DNA of 37,572 nt from an uncultured Pelagibacteraceae bacterium (GTDB taxonomy: Bacteria > Pseudomonadota > Alphaproteobacteria > Pelagibacterales > Pelagibacteraceae), in assembly GCA_902591845.1 (NCBI GenBank), contig CACJCG010000004.1, positions 1 to 37,572 of the forward strand, in the 5' to 3' direction. Position 1 is the first letter of the stretch, and every line of letters begins with the position of its first letter. Shown here piece by piece: positions 15,050 through 23,405 of the stretch. The translations under genes and the position numbers were made by a program. The notes beneath the pieces are model-generated. The model was given only the letters and a program-made list of their open reading frames with translations. It made no database searches and was not told the origin of the DNA.

Positions 15050-17083
15050 GTGAAAAACAATTGGTCAAATTTAGAAGCAAAAAAATACATCAAAAAGTAT
15101 ACAAAACTTGGTCATTCAAAAGACATGGCTTTAAGAGTTTATACAACCAGATTATTAGGAAGAAATAGTGAGCTTGTTCTTCATGGAGGTGGAAATACTT
15201 CTGTAAAAACATCAATTAAAGATATTGATGGCAAAAATTATGATGTACTCTGTGTTAAAGGAAGTGGTTGGGATATGGCTGAAATAGAGCCAGCCGGTTT
15301 ACCTGCGGTAAAATTAAATCCACTTTTAGCCCTTAAAAATAAAAAATATTTGAGTGATGAAGATATGGTTGCATATCAAAAAAGAAACTTAATAGATATT
15401 AAGTCACCTAATCCATCTGTAGAAACTTTTTTACATGCCTTTTTACCTTTCAAATTTGTTGATCACACCCATTCTGATGCAATTATGGATGTAACAAATA
15501 GGCCAAATGGTAAAGATCTTTGTAAAAAAATTTTTGGATTCAAGGTTAGTATTGTACCTTACGTAATGCCTGGATTTGGTTTGGCTCAAAAAATTAATGA
15601 AGTTTATAAGAAAAATCCAAATATTAACTGTTTAATACTTTTAAACCATGGAATATTTACTTTCGATAATGATGCTAAAAAATCTTATGACTTAATGATT
15701 AAATATGTTTCGATTGCAGAAAAAACTGTGAGAAAATTAAAAAGAAAAAAAATAAAACAAATCAAAAATTATAGCACTAAGTTTAAGCCTCATGAAATTG
15801 CACCAATTTTAAGAGGTCTATTAACTGAAAATAAAGATCAAAAATTTATACTAAATTTTAGGTCAAACAAAACTTTAGATTATTTTATAAATGGTAAAGA
15901 GGTTAAAAGATATTCTGGTATTGGAACTGCTACTCCTGATCATGTTATTAGAGTCAAACCTTTTCCACTAGTAATTACACCAAAACAAAATTCAACTATT
16001 GAAGATTTCAAAAAAATAGCTGAGAAAAGTTTCAAAGATTATAGAAAAAAATATGTAAAATATTTCAACACAAACAAAAAAAAAGTTAAAGGTAAAAAAA
16101 CAATGTTAGATACATCACCAAGGGTAATCCTGGTACAAAACGTTGGTTTATTTAGTGTAGGTGATAGTCTTAATGCATCCAAAATAGCTGGGGATTTGAC
16201 GGAAACTAATGCAAGAGTAATTTCATCAGTTGAGGAAACTACAAAATACAAATTCATTCCTGAAAAAGATTTATTTGATGTTGAATATTGGTCGCTAGAA
16301 CAAGCTAAAATTAAAAAAGCTAAAAAAATTCTTCAAGGAAATGTTGTTGTAATAACTGGTGGATTTGGTGCAATTGGTTCAGCTACATATAAACTATTTA
16401 AAAGTTATGGTGCCGAAATTATATTGCTTGATTACGATTCTAAAAAAGTAAAAGAAATGCAAAGTAAAATTAAAGATTTATGTTTACACTGTGATGTAAC
16501 AAACAAAAATAGTGTAAAAAATGCTTTTAAAAAGATTTGTGAACAATATGGTGGTATCGATATTTTAATATCAAATGCTGGAACAGCAGTTGGTGGATCA
16601 ATTGCTGAAGTGAATGATGATATCTTAAGACAAAGCTTTGAAGATAATTTTTTCTCTCATCAAAATTGTGCTTCAGAAACTATTAAAATAATGAGAAAAC
16701 AAAATATCCAAGGATGCTTATTGTTTAATATTTCGAAACAATCAGTTAATCCTGGAAAAAACTTTGGTCCTTATGGTCTCCCAAAAACAGCTTTATTAAG
16801 TTTATGTAAGCAATATGCGGTTGATTATGGATCACTTGGCATTAGATCAAATGGAGTTAATGCTGATAGAATTAGGAGTGGTCTTTTAAATGATGGGATG
16901 ATTAAATCTCGAGCTAAGGCTAGAGAGGTTTCAACAGACGAATATATGAGAGGAAACTTGCTTTTAAACGAGGTCAAAGCAGAAGATGTTGCAAAGGCTT
17001 TTTTTCATTTAGCTATATCAAAAAAAACTACTGGAGCAGTTTTAACAGTAGATGGTGGAAATATTGCTGCTTCTTTAAGGTAG
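15050..17083 (+). CDS. Bifunctional class II aldolase / short-chain dehydrogenase (COG3347, RhaE-like)
   Basis: 677 residues with a GTG start. Residues about 20-235 form a class II (zinc) aldolase: GGGNTSVK at 46-53 and KGSGWD at 70-75 form the phosphate/substrate side, E125 is the likely acid/base, and H139, H141 and H200 are zinc ligands. Residues about 428-677 form an SDR: TGGFGAIG at 435-442 binds NAD(P), NAG at 508-510, and S561, Y574, K578 are catalytic. Known relatives cleave rhamnulose-1-phosphate to DHAP and lactaldehyde and oxidise the lactaldehyde. No rhamnose genes are in the window, but mtnP, mtnA and SpeD-SpeE are, so methylthioribulose-1-phosphate is an alternative substrate (inference). 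Confidence 0.88.
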   Translation: MKNNWSNLEAKKYIKKYTKLGHSKDMALRVYTTRLLGRNSELVLHGGGNTSVKTSIKDIDGKNYDVLCVKGSGWDMAEIEPAGLPAVKLNPLLALKNKKYLSDEDMVAYQKRNLIDIKSPNPSVETFLHAFLPFKFVDHTHSDAIMDVTNRPNGKDLCKKIFGFKVSIVPYVMPGFGLAQKINEVYKKNPNINCLILLNHGIFTFDNDAKKSYDLMIKYVSIAEKTVRKLKRKKIKQIKNYSTKFKPHEIAPILRGLLTENKDQKFILNFRSNKTLDYFINGKEVKRYSGIGTATPDHVIRVKPFPLVITPKQNSTIEDFKKIAEKSFKDYRKKYVKYFNTNKKKVKGKKTMLDTSPRVILVQNVGLFSVGDSLNASKIAGDLTETNARVISSVEETTKYKFIPEKDLFDVEYWSLEQAKIKKAKKILQGNVVVITGGFGAIGSATYKLFKSYGAEIILLDYDSKKVKEMQSKIKDLCLHCDVTNKNSVKNAFKKICEQYGGIDILISNAGTAVGGSIAEVNDDILRQSFEDNFFSHQNCASETIKIMRKQNIQGCLLFNISKQSVNPGKNFGPYGLPKTALLSLCKQYAVDYGSLGIRSNGVNADRIRSGLLNDGMIKSRAKAREVSTDEYMRGNLLLNEVKAEDVAKAFFHLAISKKTTGAVLTVDGGNIAASLR

Positions 17084-17143
17084 TTGATTTAATTTTATTC
17101 TTGCAATTTCTAAATTTTGTCTTCAAAATTCAGATTATAAAAA

Positions 17144-18505
17144 ATGTCTGATACGATAAAATATTTTCTTGAAGAAGGCAAAATGCCAAAAACTTGGTAT
17201 AACATTGCTGCAGACCTTCCTAAACCTTTAGATCCAGTTTTGCATCCAGGAACTCTAAAACCAATAGGTCCAGACGATTTAGCTCCATTATTTCCAATGG
17301 CTCTAATTGGACAAGAAGTCTCTCAAGAACGAGAAATAGAAATTCCTGAACCAGTGAGAGATATTTATAAACAATGGAGACCTTCTCCACTTTACAGAGC
17401 AAGAAAATTAGAAAAATTTTTAGATACACCTGCAAAAATTTATTATAAATATGAAGGAGTAAGTCCTTCAGGTAGTCACAAACCAAATACAGCTGTAGCT
17501 CAAGCATTTTACAATAAAGAAGAAGGAACAAAAAAAATAACTACAGAAACAGGTGCAGGACAATGGGGAACTTCACTAGCATTTGCATGTAAATTGTTTG
17601 GAATAGAATTAGATGTTTATATGGTTAAAGTTAGTTTTGAACAAAAGCCATATAGAAAACTAGTAATGCAAACATATGGAGCAAGATGTGTTGCAAGTCC
17701 ATCAGATGAAACAGATAGTGGAAAAGCTATATTAGCTAAAGATCCAAACAATACAGGAAGCTTGGGTATAGCTATTTCTGAAGCTGTTGAGATGGCAGCT
17801 AAAAACCCTGATACAAAATATGCACTTGGTAGTGTCTTAAACCATGTTCTTATGCATCAAACGATTGTTGGTAATGAAGCTTTACTTCAAATGGAGATGG
17901 CTGATGATTACCCAGATATACTAGTAGGTTGTACAGGTGGTGGAAGTAATTTTTCAGGATTAGTTTTTCCTTTCATAGGTAAAAATTTTAGAGAAGGAAA
18001 AAAAACTAGGGTTATAGCATGTGAACCAAAATCTTGTCCTTCACTTACAAAAGGTAAATTTGTTTATGATTTTGGTGACACTGGAAGACTAACACCGTTA
18101 ATGAAAACTCACACATTAGGATCTCAATTTATTCCACCAGCTACGCACTCAGGTGGATTGAGATATCACGCTATGGCTCCAATGGTTAGTCATCTTAAGG
18201 AGATTGGTGCAATAGAAGCAAAAGCTTATGGTCAAAAAGAATGTTTTGAGGCAGGAGTATCATTTGCAAGAACTGAGGGAATAGTTCCTGCTCCTGAAGC
18301 AACTCATGCTGTTAAAGGCGCAGTAGATGCAGCATTAGAATGTAAAAAGAACGGTGAGGCTAAATCAATTCTATTTAATCTTTGTGGACATGGTCATTTT
18401 GATATGAAAGCTTATGGAGATTTCTTTGAAGGAAATTTAGCAGAAGATAAATTTGATCAGGCTAGTGTAGACAAGGCATTAGAGGAACTTCCAAAAATTG
18501 CTTAA
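17144..18505 (+). CDS. TrpB-like PLP-dependent enzyme (TrpB2 type)
   Basis: 453 residues, a fold-type II PLP enzyme of the TrpB2 class, longer than standard TrpB (about 400). The PLP Lys is K113 in PSGSHKPNTA, the catalytic Glu is E135 in TETGAGQWG, and the phosphate loop is GCTGGGSN at 262-269. The C-terminal end LFNLCGHGHFD replaces the usual TrpB serine/glycine motif, as in TrpB2. TrpB2 can make tryptophan from indole and serine, but no trpA or other trp gene is nearby, so the natural role (tryptophan synthesis, indole salvage or serine/threonine chemistry) is open. The aldolase/SDR gene ends 60 bp upstream on the same strand. Confidence 0.9.
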   Translation: MSDTIKYFLEEGKMPKTWYNIAADLPKPLDPVLHPGTLKPIGPDDLAPLFPMALIGQEVSQEREIEIPEPVRDIYKQWRPSPLYRARKLEKFLDTPAKIYYKYEGVSPSGSHKPNTAVAQAFYNKEEGTKKITTETGAGQWGTSLAFACKLFGIELDVYMVKVSFEQKPYRKLVMQTYGARCVASPSDETDSGKAILAKDPNNTGSLGIAISEAVEMAAKNPDTKYALGSVLNHVLMHQTIVGNEALLQMEMADDYPDILVGCTGGGSNFSGLVFPFIGKNFREGKKTRVIACEPKSCPSLTKGKFVYDFGDTGRLTPLMKTHTLGSQFIPPATHSGGLRYHAMAPMVSHLKEIGAIEAKAYGQKECFEAGVSFARTEGIVPAPEATHAVKGAVDAALECKKNGEAKSILFNLCGHGHFDMKAYGDFFEGNLAEDKFDQASVDKALEELPKIA

Positions 18506-18513
18506 TATAAAAA

Positions 18514-19617
18514 TTGAGTCTCATTAAACCATTTAGCGGAATAAGACCTAAAAAAAAATTTGCAAAAAAAATTACCTCTCCTAACGTCAGTTATATTGAT
18601 AATTATAAACCAAATAAAAAATTAAATTTTCTTAATTTATTAAATTCTTCTAATATAAATAAATCAAAAAAAATGCTTAGTGCTCTTAAAGAGAAAGGCA
18701 TTATACAAAAAGATCCATCTAATCATTTCTATTTATATAGAATTACTCACAATAAGAAAAAATTACTTGGAATTGTTGGAAAAATAAATTTAGAAAATTA
18801 TGATGATAAAAAAATATTAGGTCACGAGGAAACTTTTGTTGAAAGAATAAGAAAAAGAAAAGAGCAATTATTAAAATTTAACAGTCAAATAAGCCCTATT
18901 TATACAACATATAAGACTGCTCCCAATTCTTTAAAAAAGTTAAATCGTATTTTTAAACACAAGCCAGATTATAATTTTAAATCTAAAGACAAATGCAGGC
19001 ATGAACTTTGGGTTGTTAAAAAGAACAATATAGAAAAATTACTTAGAAATTATCTTAAAAGTATAAATAAAATATATATATGCGACGGACATCATCGAAT
19101 TCAAGCAATGCTCAAGAGTAAAAAGAAAATTGCTCCTATGATAATTGCTTTTCCTTATAAACAGGTAAATATATTGGATTACAATAGAGTAATAAAAACT
19201 AATTTGAAATTTGATAAAATTAAGAAAATAATTTCAAAAAATTTTTCTTTAAATATTTCTAAAAAAAATAAAATACTAAAGCTCAATCAAATCGAAATGT
19301 ACACAAATAAAAAGTGGTATACTCTTAAGCCGTTTAAACAATCAAAAGAATTGGATGTAACAATATTAAGGAAATTAATATTAAATAAAATCTTAAAAAA
19401 TAAAAAAAATATAAAATTCGTATCAGGTTTTAAAGGTAAAAAAGTTTTAGAAAAATTTGTAAACTCTAAAAAATATAATTTAGCATTTAAGTTATATCCT
19501 ACTAATATTTCACAAGTTTTATCTTTTGCTGAAAAGAAAAAATATATGCCACAAAAATCTACTTGGTTTCATCCAAAACCTCTTGACGGATTAATTTCCT
19601 CTAATATTATTTTTTAA
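18514..19617 (+). CDS. DUF1015 family protein
   Basis: 367 residues, lysine-rich (a codon-composition effect of low GC). Family marks: LIKPFSGIRP at the N-terminus, HEETFVERIRKRKEQLL, the ISPIYTTYKT segment and the CDGHHR motif near 190. The usual PPYDV motif after the first strand is not recognisable; here it reads SPNVSYIDNYKP, so it may be a diverged member. DUF1015 proteins often neighbour serine or amino-acid genes; function is unproven. The start is TTG at 18514, 8 bp after the TrpB-like gene, and no ATG fits the conserved N-terminus. Its end overlaps the converging mtnA by 11 bp. Confidence 0.78.
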   Translation: MSLIKPFSGIRPKKKFAKKITSPNVSYIDNYKPNKKLNFLNLLNSSNINKSKKMLSALKEKGIIQKDPSNHFYLYRITHNKKKLLGIVGKINLENYDDKKILGHEETFVERIRKRKEQLLKFNSQISPIYTTYKTAPNSLKKLNRIFKHKPDYNFKSKDKCRHELWVVKKNNIEKLLRNYLKSINKIYICDGHHRIQAMLKSKKKIAPMIIAFPYKQVNILDYNRVIKTNLKFDKIKKIISKNFSLNISKKNKILKLNQIEMYTNKKWYTLKPFKQSKELDVTILRKLILNKILKNKKNIKFVSGFKGKKVLEKFVNSKKYNLAFKLYPTNISQVLSFAEKKKYMPQKSTWFHPKPLDGLISSNIIF

Positions 19618-20680
19618 ATAATTCTTTTAAACCGTCTGATGAGGCTTCTGAAATTCCTCTTTCTGTAATCAAACCTGTAACATATTTTGCAGGTGTAACA
19701 TCAAAAGCTAAATTTATTGCCTTGCTTTTTTTAGGGTATATCAAAACTTTCTTAAGTTCATTATTCTCATCAACACCCTCAACATGAGATAATTCCTCAG
19801 AATTTCTTTCCTCGATTGGAATATCTTTTGCATTTTTAATTTCCCAATCAATTGTTGAGCTTGGAAGGGCTACATAAAAAGGAACATTGTTATCATGGGC
19901 AGCTAACGCTTTAAGGTAAGTTCCAATTTTATTACAAACATCTCCATTAGATAAAGTTCTATCAGTTCCTACAATACACATATCAACCTCACCTCTCTGC
20001 ATTAAAATACCACCCGTATTATCAGCAATGATAGTATTTGGAATTTCTTCTTCATTTAATTCGTAAGAGGTTAAATTTGCACCTTGGTTTCTTGGTCTTG
20101 TTTCGTCTACCCATACATGCACAGGGATACCTTTTTTGTGCGCATGATAAATTGGTGATGTGGCTGTACCCCAATTAATTGTTGCCAACCAACCTGCATT
20201 ACAATGTGTTAATATGTTTACTGTATCTTTCTTTTTATTATAAATTTCTTCAATTATTTTTAATCCATTAATGCCAATATTTTCACAAAACTTTTCATCT
20301 TCATCACATATTTCTTTTGCTTCATTTAAGGCAATGCTTAATATTTGATCACTGTTAATTCCTGCTAATTTTTTTATCATTCGGTCTGTAGCCCATTTTA
20401 AATTAATAGCAGTAGGTCTTGATTGAATTAATTCTTTTGCACTTTTTTTTATAAATTCTGGATCATTATTTTCTTGAACTGCCAAAGCTAAACCATAAGC
20501 CGCTGTTCCTCCTATTAGAGGAGCTCCTCTTACCTCCATTACTTTAATAGCATTAATTGCATCTTTTACTGTCTTTAGTTCTTTGATTATAAATTGATGA
20601 GGAAGTTTGGTTTGATCAATTATTTTAACAATATTTTCCTCATACCATATTGTTCGATATTCTTTACCTTCAATCTTCAT
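19607..20680 (-). CDS. mtnA: S-methyl-5-thioribose-1-phosphate isomerase
   Basis: 357 residues, converts methylthioribose-1-phosphate to methylthioribulose-1-phosphate in the cytosol. The family RGAPLIG motif is at 51-57. The catalytic pair falls at C160 (THCNAGW) and D240 (GTDRTLSNGD), the same positions as in the Bacillus enzyme. Length is typical. It overlaps mtnP by 4 bp (ATGA), so the two enzymes act in sequence from one transcript. No mtnB, mtnC or mtnD for the standard return to methionine is in the window. Confidence 0.95.
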   Translation of the reverse strand: MKIEGKEYRTIWYEENIVKIIDQTKLPHQFIIKELKTVKDAINAIKVMEVRGAPLIGGTAAYGLALAVQENNDPEFIKKSAKELIQSRPTAINLKWATDRMIKKLAGINSDQILSIALNEAKEICDEDEKFCENIGINGLKIIEEIYNKKKDTVNILTHCNAGWLATINWGTATSPIYHAHKKGIPVHVWVDETRPRNQGANLTSYELNEEEIPNTIIADNTGGILMQRGEVDMCIVGTDRTLSNGDVCNKIGTYLKALAAHDNNVPFYVALPSSTIDWEIKNAKDIPIEERNSEELSHVEGVDENNELKKVLIYPKKSKAINLAFDVTPAKYVTGLITERGISEASSDGLKELFKK

Positions 20681-21549
20681 TTAGATAAAACTCTTCCAGC
20701 TATTGTTTTAAGTTTCTCAATTGTTTTTTTTGTTCTTTTTTCTGGAGCTGTTATTATTGCTACATCTAAACAATTATTAGTTGGATCTTTATGATCTATG
20801 TGATCTTCAAAATTATCAATTAAATTTTTAATCATAACTTTTGCTTTTTCTGCGTTTCCTAATAAAACTTTTATTACTTGTTGCACATCAACATTTTCAT
20901 GATCTGGATGCCAACAATCAAAATCGGTTACCATAGAAACTGATGCATATCTAATTTCAGCTTCTCTTGCTAATTTTGCCTCAGGCATATTTGTCATGCC
21001 AATTACGTCTGCTTTCCATGATCTATATAGATTAGATTCTGCTAATGTAGAAAATTGAGGCCCTTCCATAACAACATAAGTTCCGTTTCTTTGGTAATCT
21101 ATATTCGATTTTTTAATTGCCTCTTCGCATGCATTCATTAATCCATTTGAAGTTGGATGAGCCATTGATACATGAGCTACAATTTCATCATCGAAAAAAG
21201 TTTTTACTCTTGCGAAAGTCCTATCTATAAATTGATTTACAATTACAAATTTTCCAGGTGGTAAATCTTCTTTAAGTGATCCTACAGCCGAAACAGAAAC
21301 AATATCTGTAACTCCTAGTTGTTTGAGTGCATCTATATTTGCTCTAAAATTTATATTTGAAGGTGAAATAAAGTGCCCTCTTCCATGTCTTGGTAAAAAA
21401 TAAACTTCTTTACCATTATATTTAGTTTTTAAGACCTGATCAGATGGTTTTCCCCAAGGTGTTTGCAAATCAAGTAATTCTCTATCTTTAAATTCCTCAA
21501 CATCATAAAGACCACTTCCACCAATTATTGCTAATTTATTTGTTGTCAT
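20677..21549 (-). CDS. mtnP: S-methyl-5'-thioadenosine phosphorylase
   Basis: 290 residues, phosphorolyses methylthioadenosine to adenine and methylthioribose-1-phosphate. Seen motifs are IGGSGLYDVEEF at the N-terminus, LPRHGRGHFISPSNINFRANI for phosphate and sugar binding, EGPQFSTLAES, the GMTNMPEAKLAREAEI stretch, and the base-binding TDFDCWH. The TDFDCW form points to MTA rather than inosine as substrate. It starts the mtnP-mtnA unit and is divergent from apt with a 41-bp gap, an apt pairing because apt uses the adenine it releases. Confidence 0.94.
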   Translation of the reverse strand: MTTNKLAIIGGSGLYDVEEFKDRELLDLQTPWGKPSDQVLKTKYNGKEVYFLPRHGRGHFISPSNINFRANIDALKQLGVTDIVSVSAVGSLKEDLPPGKFVIVNQFIDRTFARVKTFFDDEIVAHVSMAHPTSNGLMNACEEAIKKSNIDYQRNGTYVVMEGPQFSTLAESNLYRSWKADVIGMTNMPEAKLAREAEIRYASVSMVTDFDCWHPDHENVDVQQVIKVLLGNAEKAKVMIKNLIDNFEDHIDHKDPTNNCLDVAIITAPEKRTKKTIEKLKTIAGRVLSK

Positions 21550-21590
21550 AATTAAAAATATATTTATTTATACTTTTATATTTAAAGATT

Positions 21591-22118
21591 ATGAACTTAA
21601 AAGATTACATTAGATCTATACCTGATTATCCAAAAAAAGGCATTTTATTTAGAGATATCACTACATTAATCAAAGATGAAAATGCATTTGCTGAAACAAT
21701 TAATCAAATTGTTGAAAGATCAAAAAAATTTAACTTCACTAAAATTGCAGCGATAGAGTCTAGAGGATTTGTTTTTGCATCTGCTGTTTCTTATATATTA
21801 AAAAAACCTTTTGTAATGCTCAGAAAAAAAAATAAATTACCTGCTGAAGTTCATTCGGTAGATTTTGAACTTGAATATGGAACTGCAACTATTGAGGTAC
21901 ATAAAGATTCTATTAATAAAGAAGATTCAGTTTTGATAATTGATGATCTAATAGCTACCGGGGGGACTGCAGAAGCTGCAGCAAAATTAGTTGAAATTTC
22001 TAATGGAAAAGTAGAAGCTTTTATTTTTGTAATAAACTTATTTGATTTGGGTGGGTCTGAAAAATTAATTAAAAGTAACTATAAAGTTGAGAATTTATTG
22101 GACTTTCCAGGACATTAA
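21591..22118 (+). CDS. apt: Adenine phosphoribosyltransferase
   Basis: 175 residues, joins adenine and PRPP to AMP in the cytosol. The opening IPDYPKKGILFRDITTL is the typical Apt signature, ESRGFVFA at 56-63 binds the substrate, and VLIIDDLIATGG at 114-125 is the PRPP loop. Length is typical. It is divergent from mtnP. Together they let the cell recover the adenine of MTA made during spermidine synthesis. The following TPR gene starts 46 bp downstream on the same strand and may be cotranscribed. Confidence 0.95.
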   Translation: MNLKDYIRSIPDYPKKGILFRDITTLIKDENAFAETINQIVERSKKFNFTKIAAIESRGFVFASAVSYILKKPFVMLRKKNKLPAEVHSVDFELEYGTATIEVHKDSINKEDSVLIIDDLIATGGTAEAAAKLVEISNGKVEAFIFVINLFDLGGSEKLIKSNYKVENLLDFPGH

Positions 22119-22164
22119 AAAAAATTGTTGAGTTTTTTATAATAATATAAAAATCTATAAATGA

Positions 22165-23319
22165 ATGGATTTACAAATAAATAGTGTATTAGAATTAATT
22201 AAAAATAAAAAGTTTAAAGAAGCTATTTTTGATCTTAATAAATTAGTTGAAGAAGATAAAAATAATATAAATTATTACCACTTAAGAGGAATATCTTATT
22301 TAAAATTAGCAAATTTTGATTTGGCAATAAATGATTTTAACCATCTTTTAAAATTAAAACCTGATTTCCCAGATGTTTATAATAATCTTGGAGTGCTTTA
22401 TTTTTCAAATGGTGAGAATGAACTTGCAATCCAAAATTTTCATAAAGCAATTGAATTAAAAGAAGATTTTCAACAGGCAAAAAATGGTTTAATTAAAGCT
22501 TTATGCCACAAGAATTCTACAACAATAAATAATTCTAATATCTTTGAAAATCATAATGAGATTAATAAAATAAAAGTTGAATATTCTCCTTACAGATTTA
22601 TAGAAGACAACACTATTGTAAATTTTTTAGATAAAAGTATAAAAGCGATTAGCAAAAAATTTGAAAAATTAGAATACCAACCAACACAAATTTATAGAAG
22701 AGATTTAATGTCACTTAACTGCAAGAGACATAAAAAAATATTCAATACTCATAAAATAATACCTGAGTTTTGTTTTGGTTGTTATAAAGTTCAAATTGAA
22801 CCTGAAAATATTATAGATTTAATTAAACTTTATATTTTATTTGATAATATTTACTTGAGTAATATACGAAAATGTATGGTCGAGTTAAGATCAAAAATTA
22901 AAGGAAATTATAAAGGTATAATATATTGCAAATCTATTGAAGAAGCAAAAAAAGTACAAAAAAAAATAACTAATCATATGGATCATAATTTTAATAAAAA
23001 AATACCCATCAAAATAAAAAGAGGCTGTACTGAATATGGCTTTGAATATCCACAATATAATAATCTTGAGAAGAATATTATGTATTATAAATCTGATTGG
23101 AAAAATTATGAAAATTTGATTGATAACAGCCTTCCCCACCTAGCATTTAATGAAAAGATTCAACCCACAATTAAAGGATCTACACTGCATGATATTTTGG
23201 TTATTAGAAATTGGATTTATTTTGCAAAATTAAATGGAGATGAAAAATTTGATTTATTAACAAGTCAATTATTTGAGTCTAATTATATTAAAAAAAAAAT
23301 AAGTTTAAAATATTCATAA
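22165..23319 (+). CDS. TPR protein with a cysteine-containing C-terminal domain of unknown function
   Basis: 384 residues. Three tandem tetratricopeptide repeats cover about 3-104 (for example YYHLRGISYLKLANFDLAINDF and VYNNLGVLYFSNGENELAI). The remainder (about 140-384) matches no domain I recognise. It holds C186-x2-H189, C203-x2-C206, C237, C255 and C288 (RGCTEYGFEYP). The Cys/His spacing suggests a metal site or a redox role, but this is inference. No signal peptide or membrane helix is visible. A second ATG 4 bp upstream is in a frame that stops after seven codons, so 22165 is the start. Confidence 0.75.
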   Translation: MDLQINSVLELIKNKKFKEAIFDLNKLVEEDKNNINYYHLRGISYLKLANFDLAINDFNHLLKLKPDFPDVYNNLGVLYFSNGENELAIQNFHKAIELKEDFQQAKNGLIKALCHKNSTTINNSNIFENHNEINKIKVEYSPYRFIEDNTIVNFLDKSIKAISKKFEKLEYQPTQIYRRDLMSLNCKRHKKIFNTHKIIPEFCFGCYKVQIEPENIIDLIKLYILFDNIYLSNIRKCMVELRSKIKGNYKGIIYCKSIEEAKKVQKKITNHMDHNFNKKIPIKIKRGCTEYGFEYPQYNNLEKNIMYYKSDWKNYENLIDNSLPHLAFNEKIQPTIKGSTLHDILVIRNWIYFAKLNGDEKFDLLTSQLFESNYIKKKISLKYS

Positions 23320-23346
23320 TTTTCAATAATTTTAAATTTTGAAAAC

Positions 23347-23355
23347 TTATCCACA
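23347..23355 (+). promoter_or_regulatory. Perfect DnaA-box sequence upstream of guaC
   Basis: TTATCCACA, the consensus DnaA box, lies 51 bp before the guaC ATG in an 86-bp intergenic gap. A single box is weak evidence, but its place upstream of a purine gene makes DnaA-linked regulation conceivable. Confidence 0.4.
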
Positions 23356-23405
23356 GGTAAGAATCTAATTGAAAAAGTAATTTTTGCTAGGTAATTTCTT
23401 GTGAA

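Noticed and set aside
17220-17531. 103-codon minus-strand frame inside the TrpB-like gene
   Set aside because: Leu/Tyr-rich antisense shadow of a strongly conserved gene.
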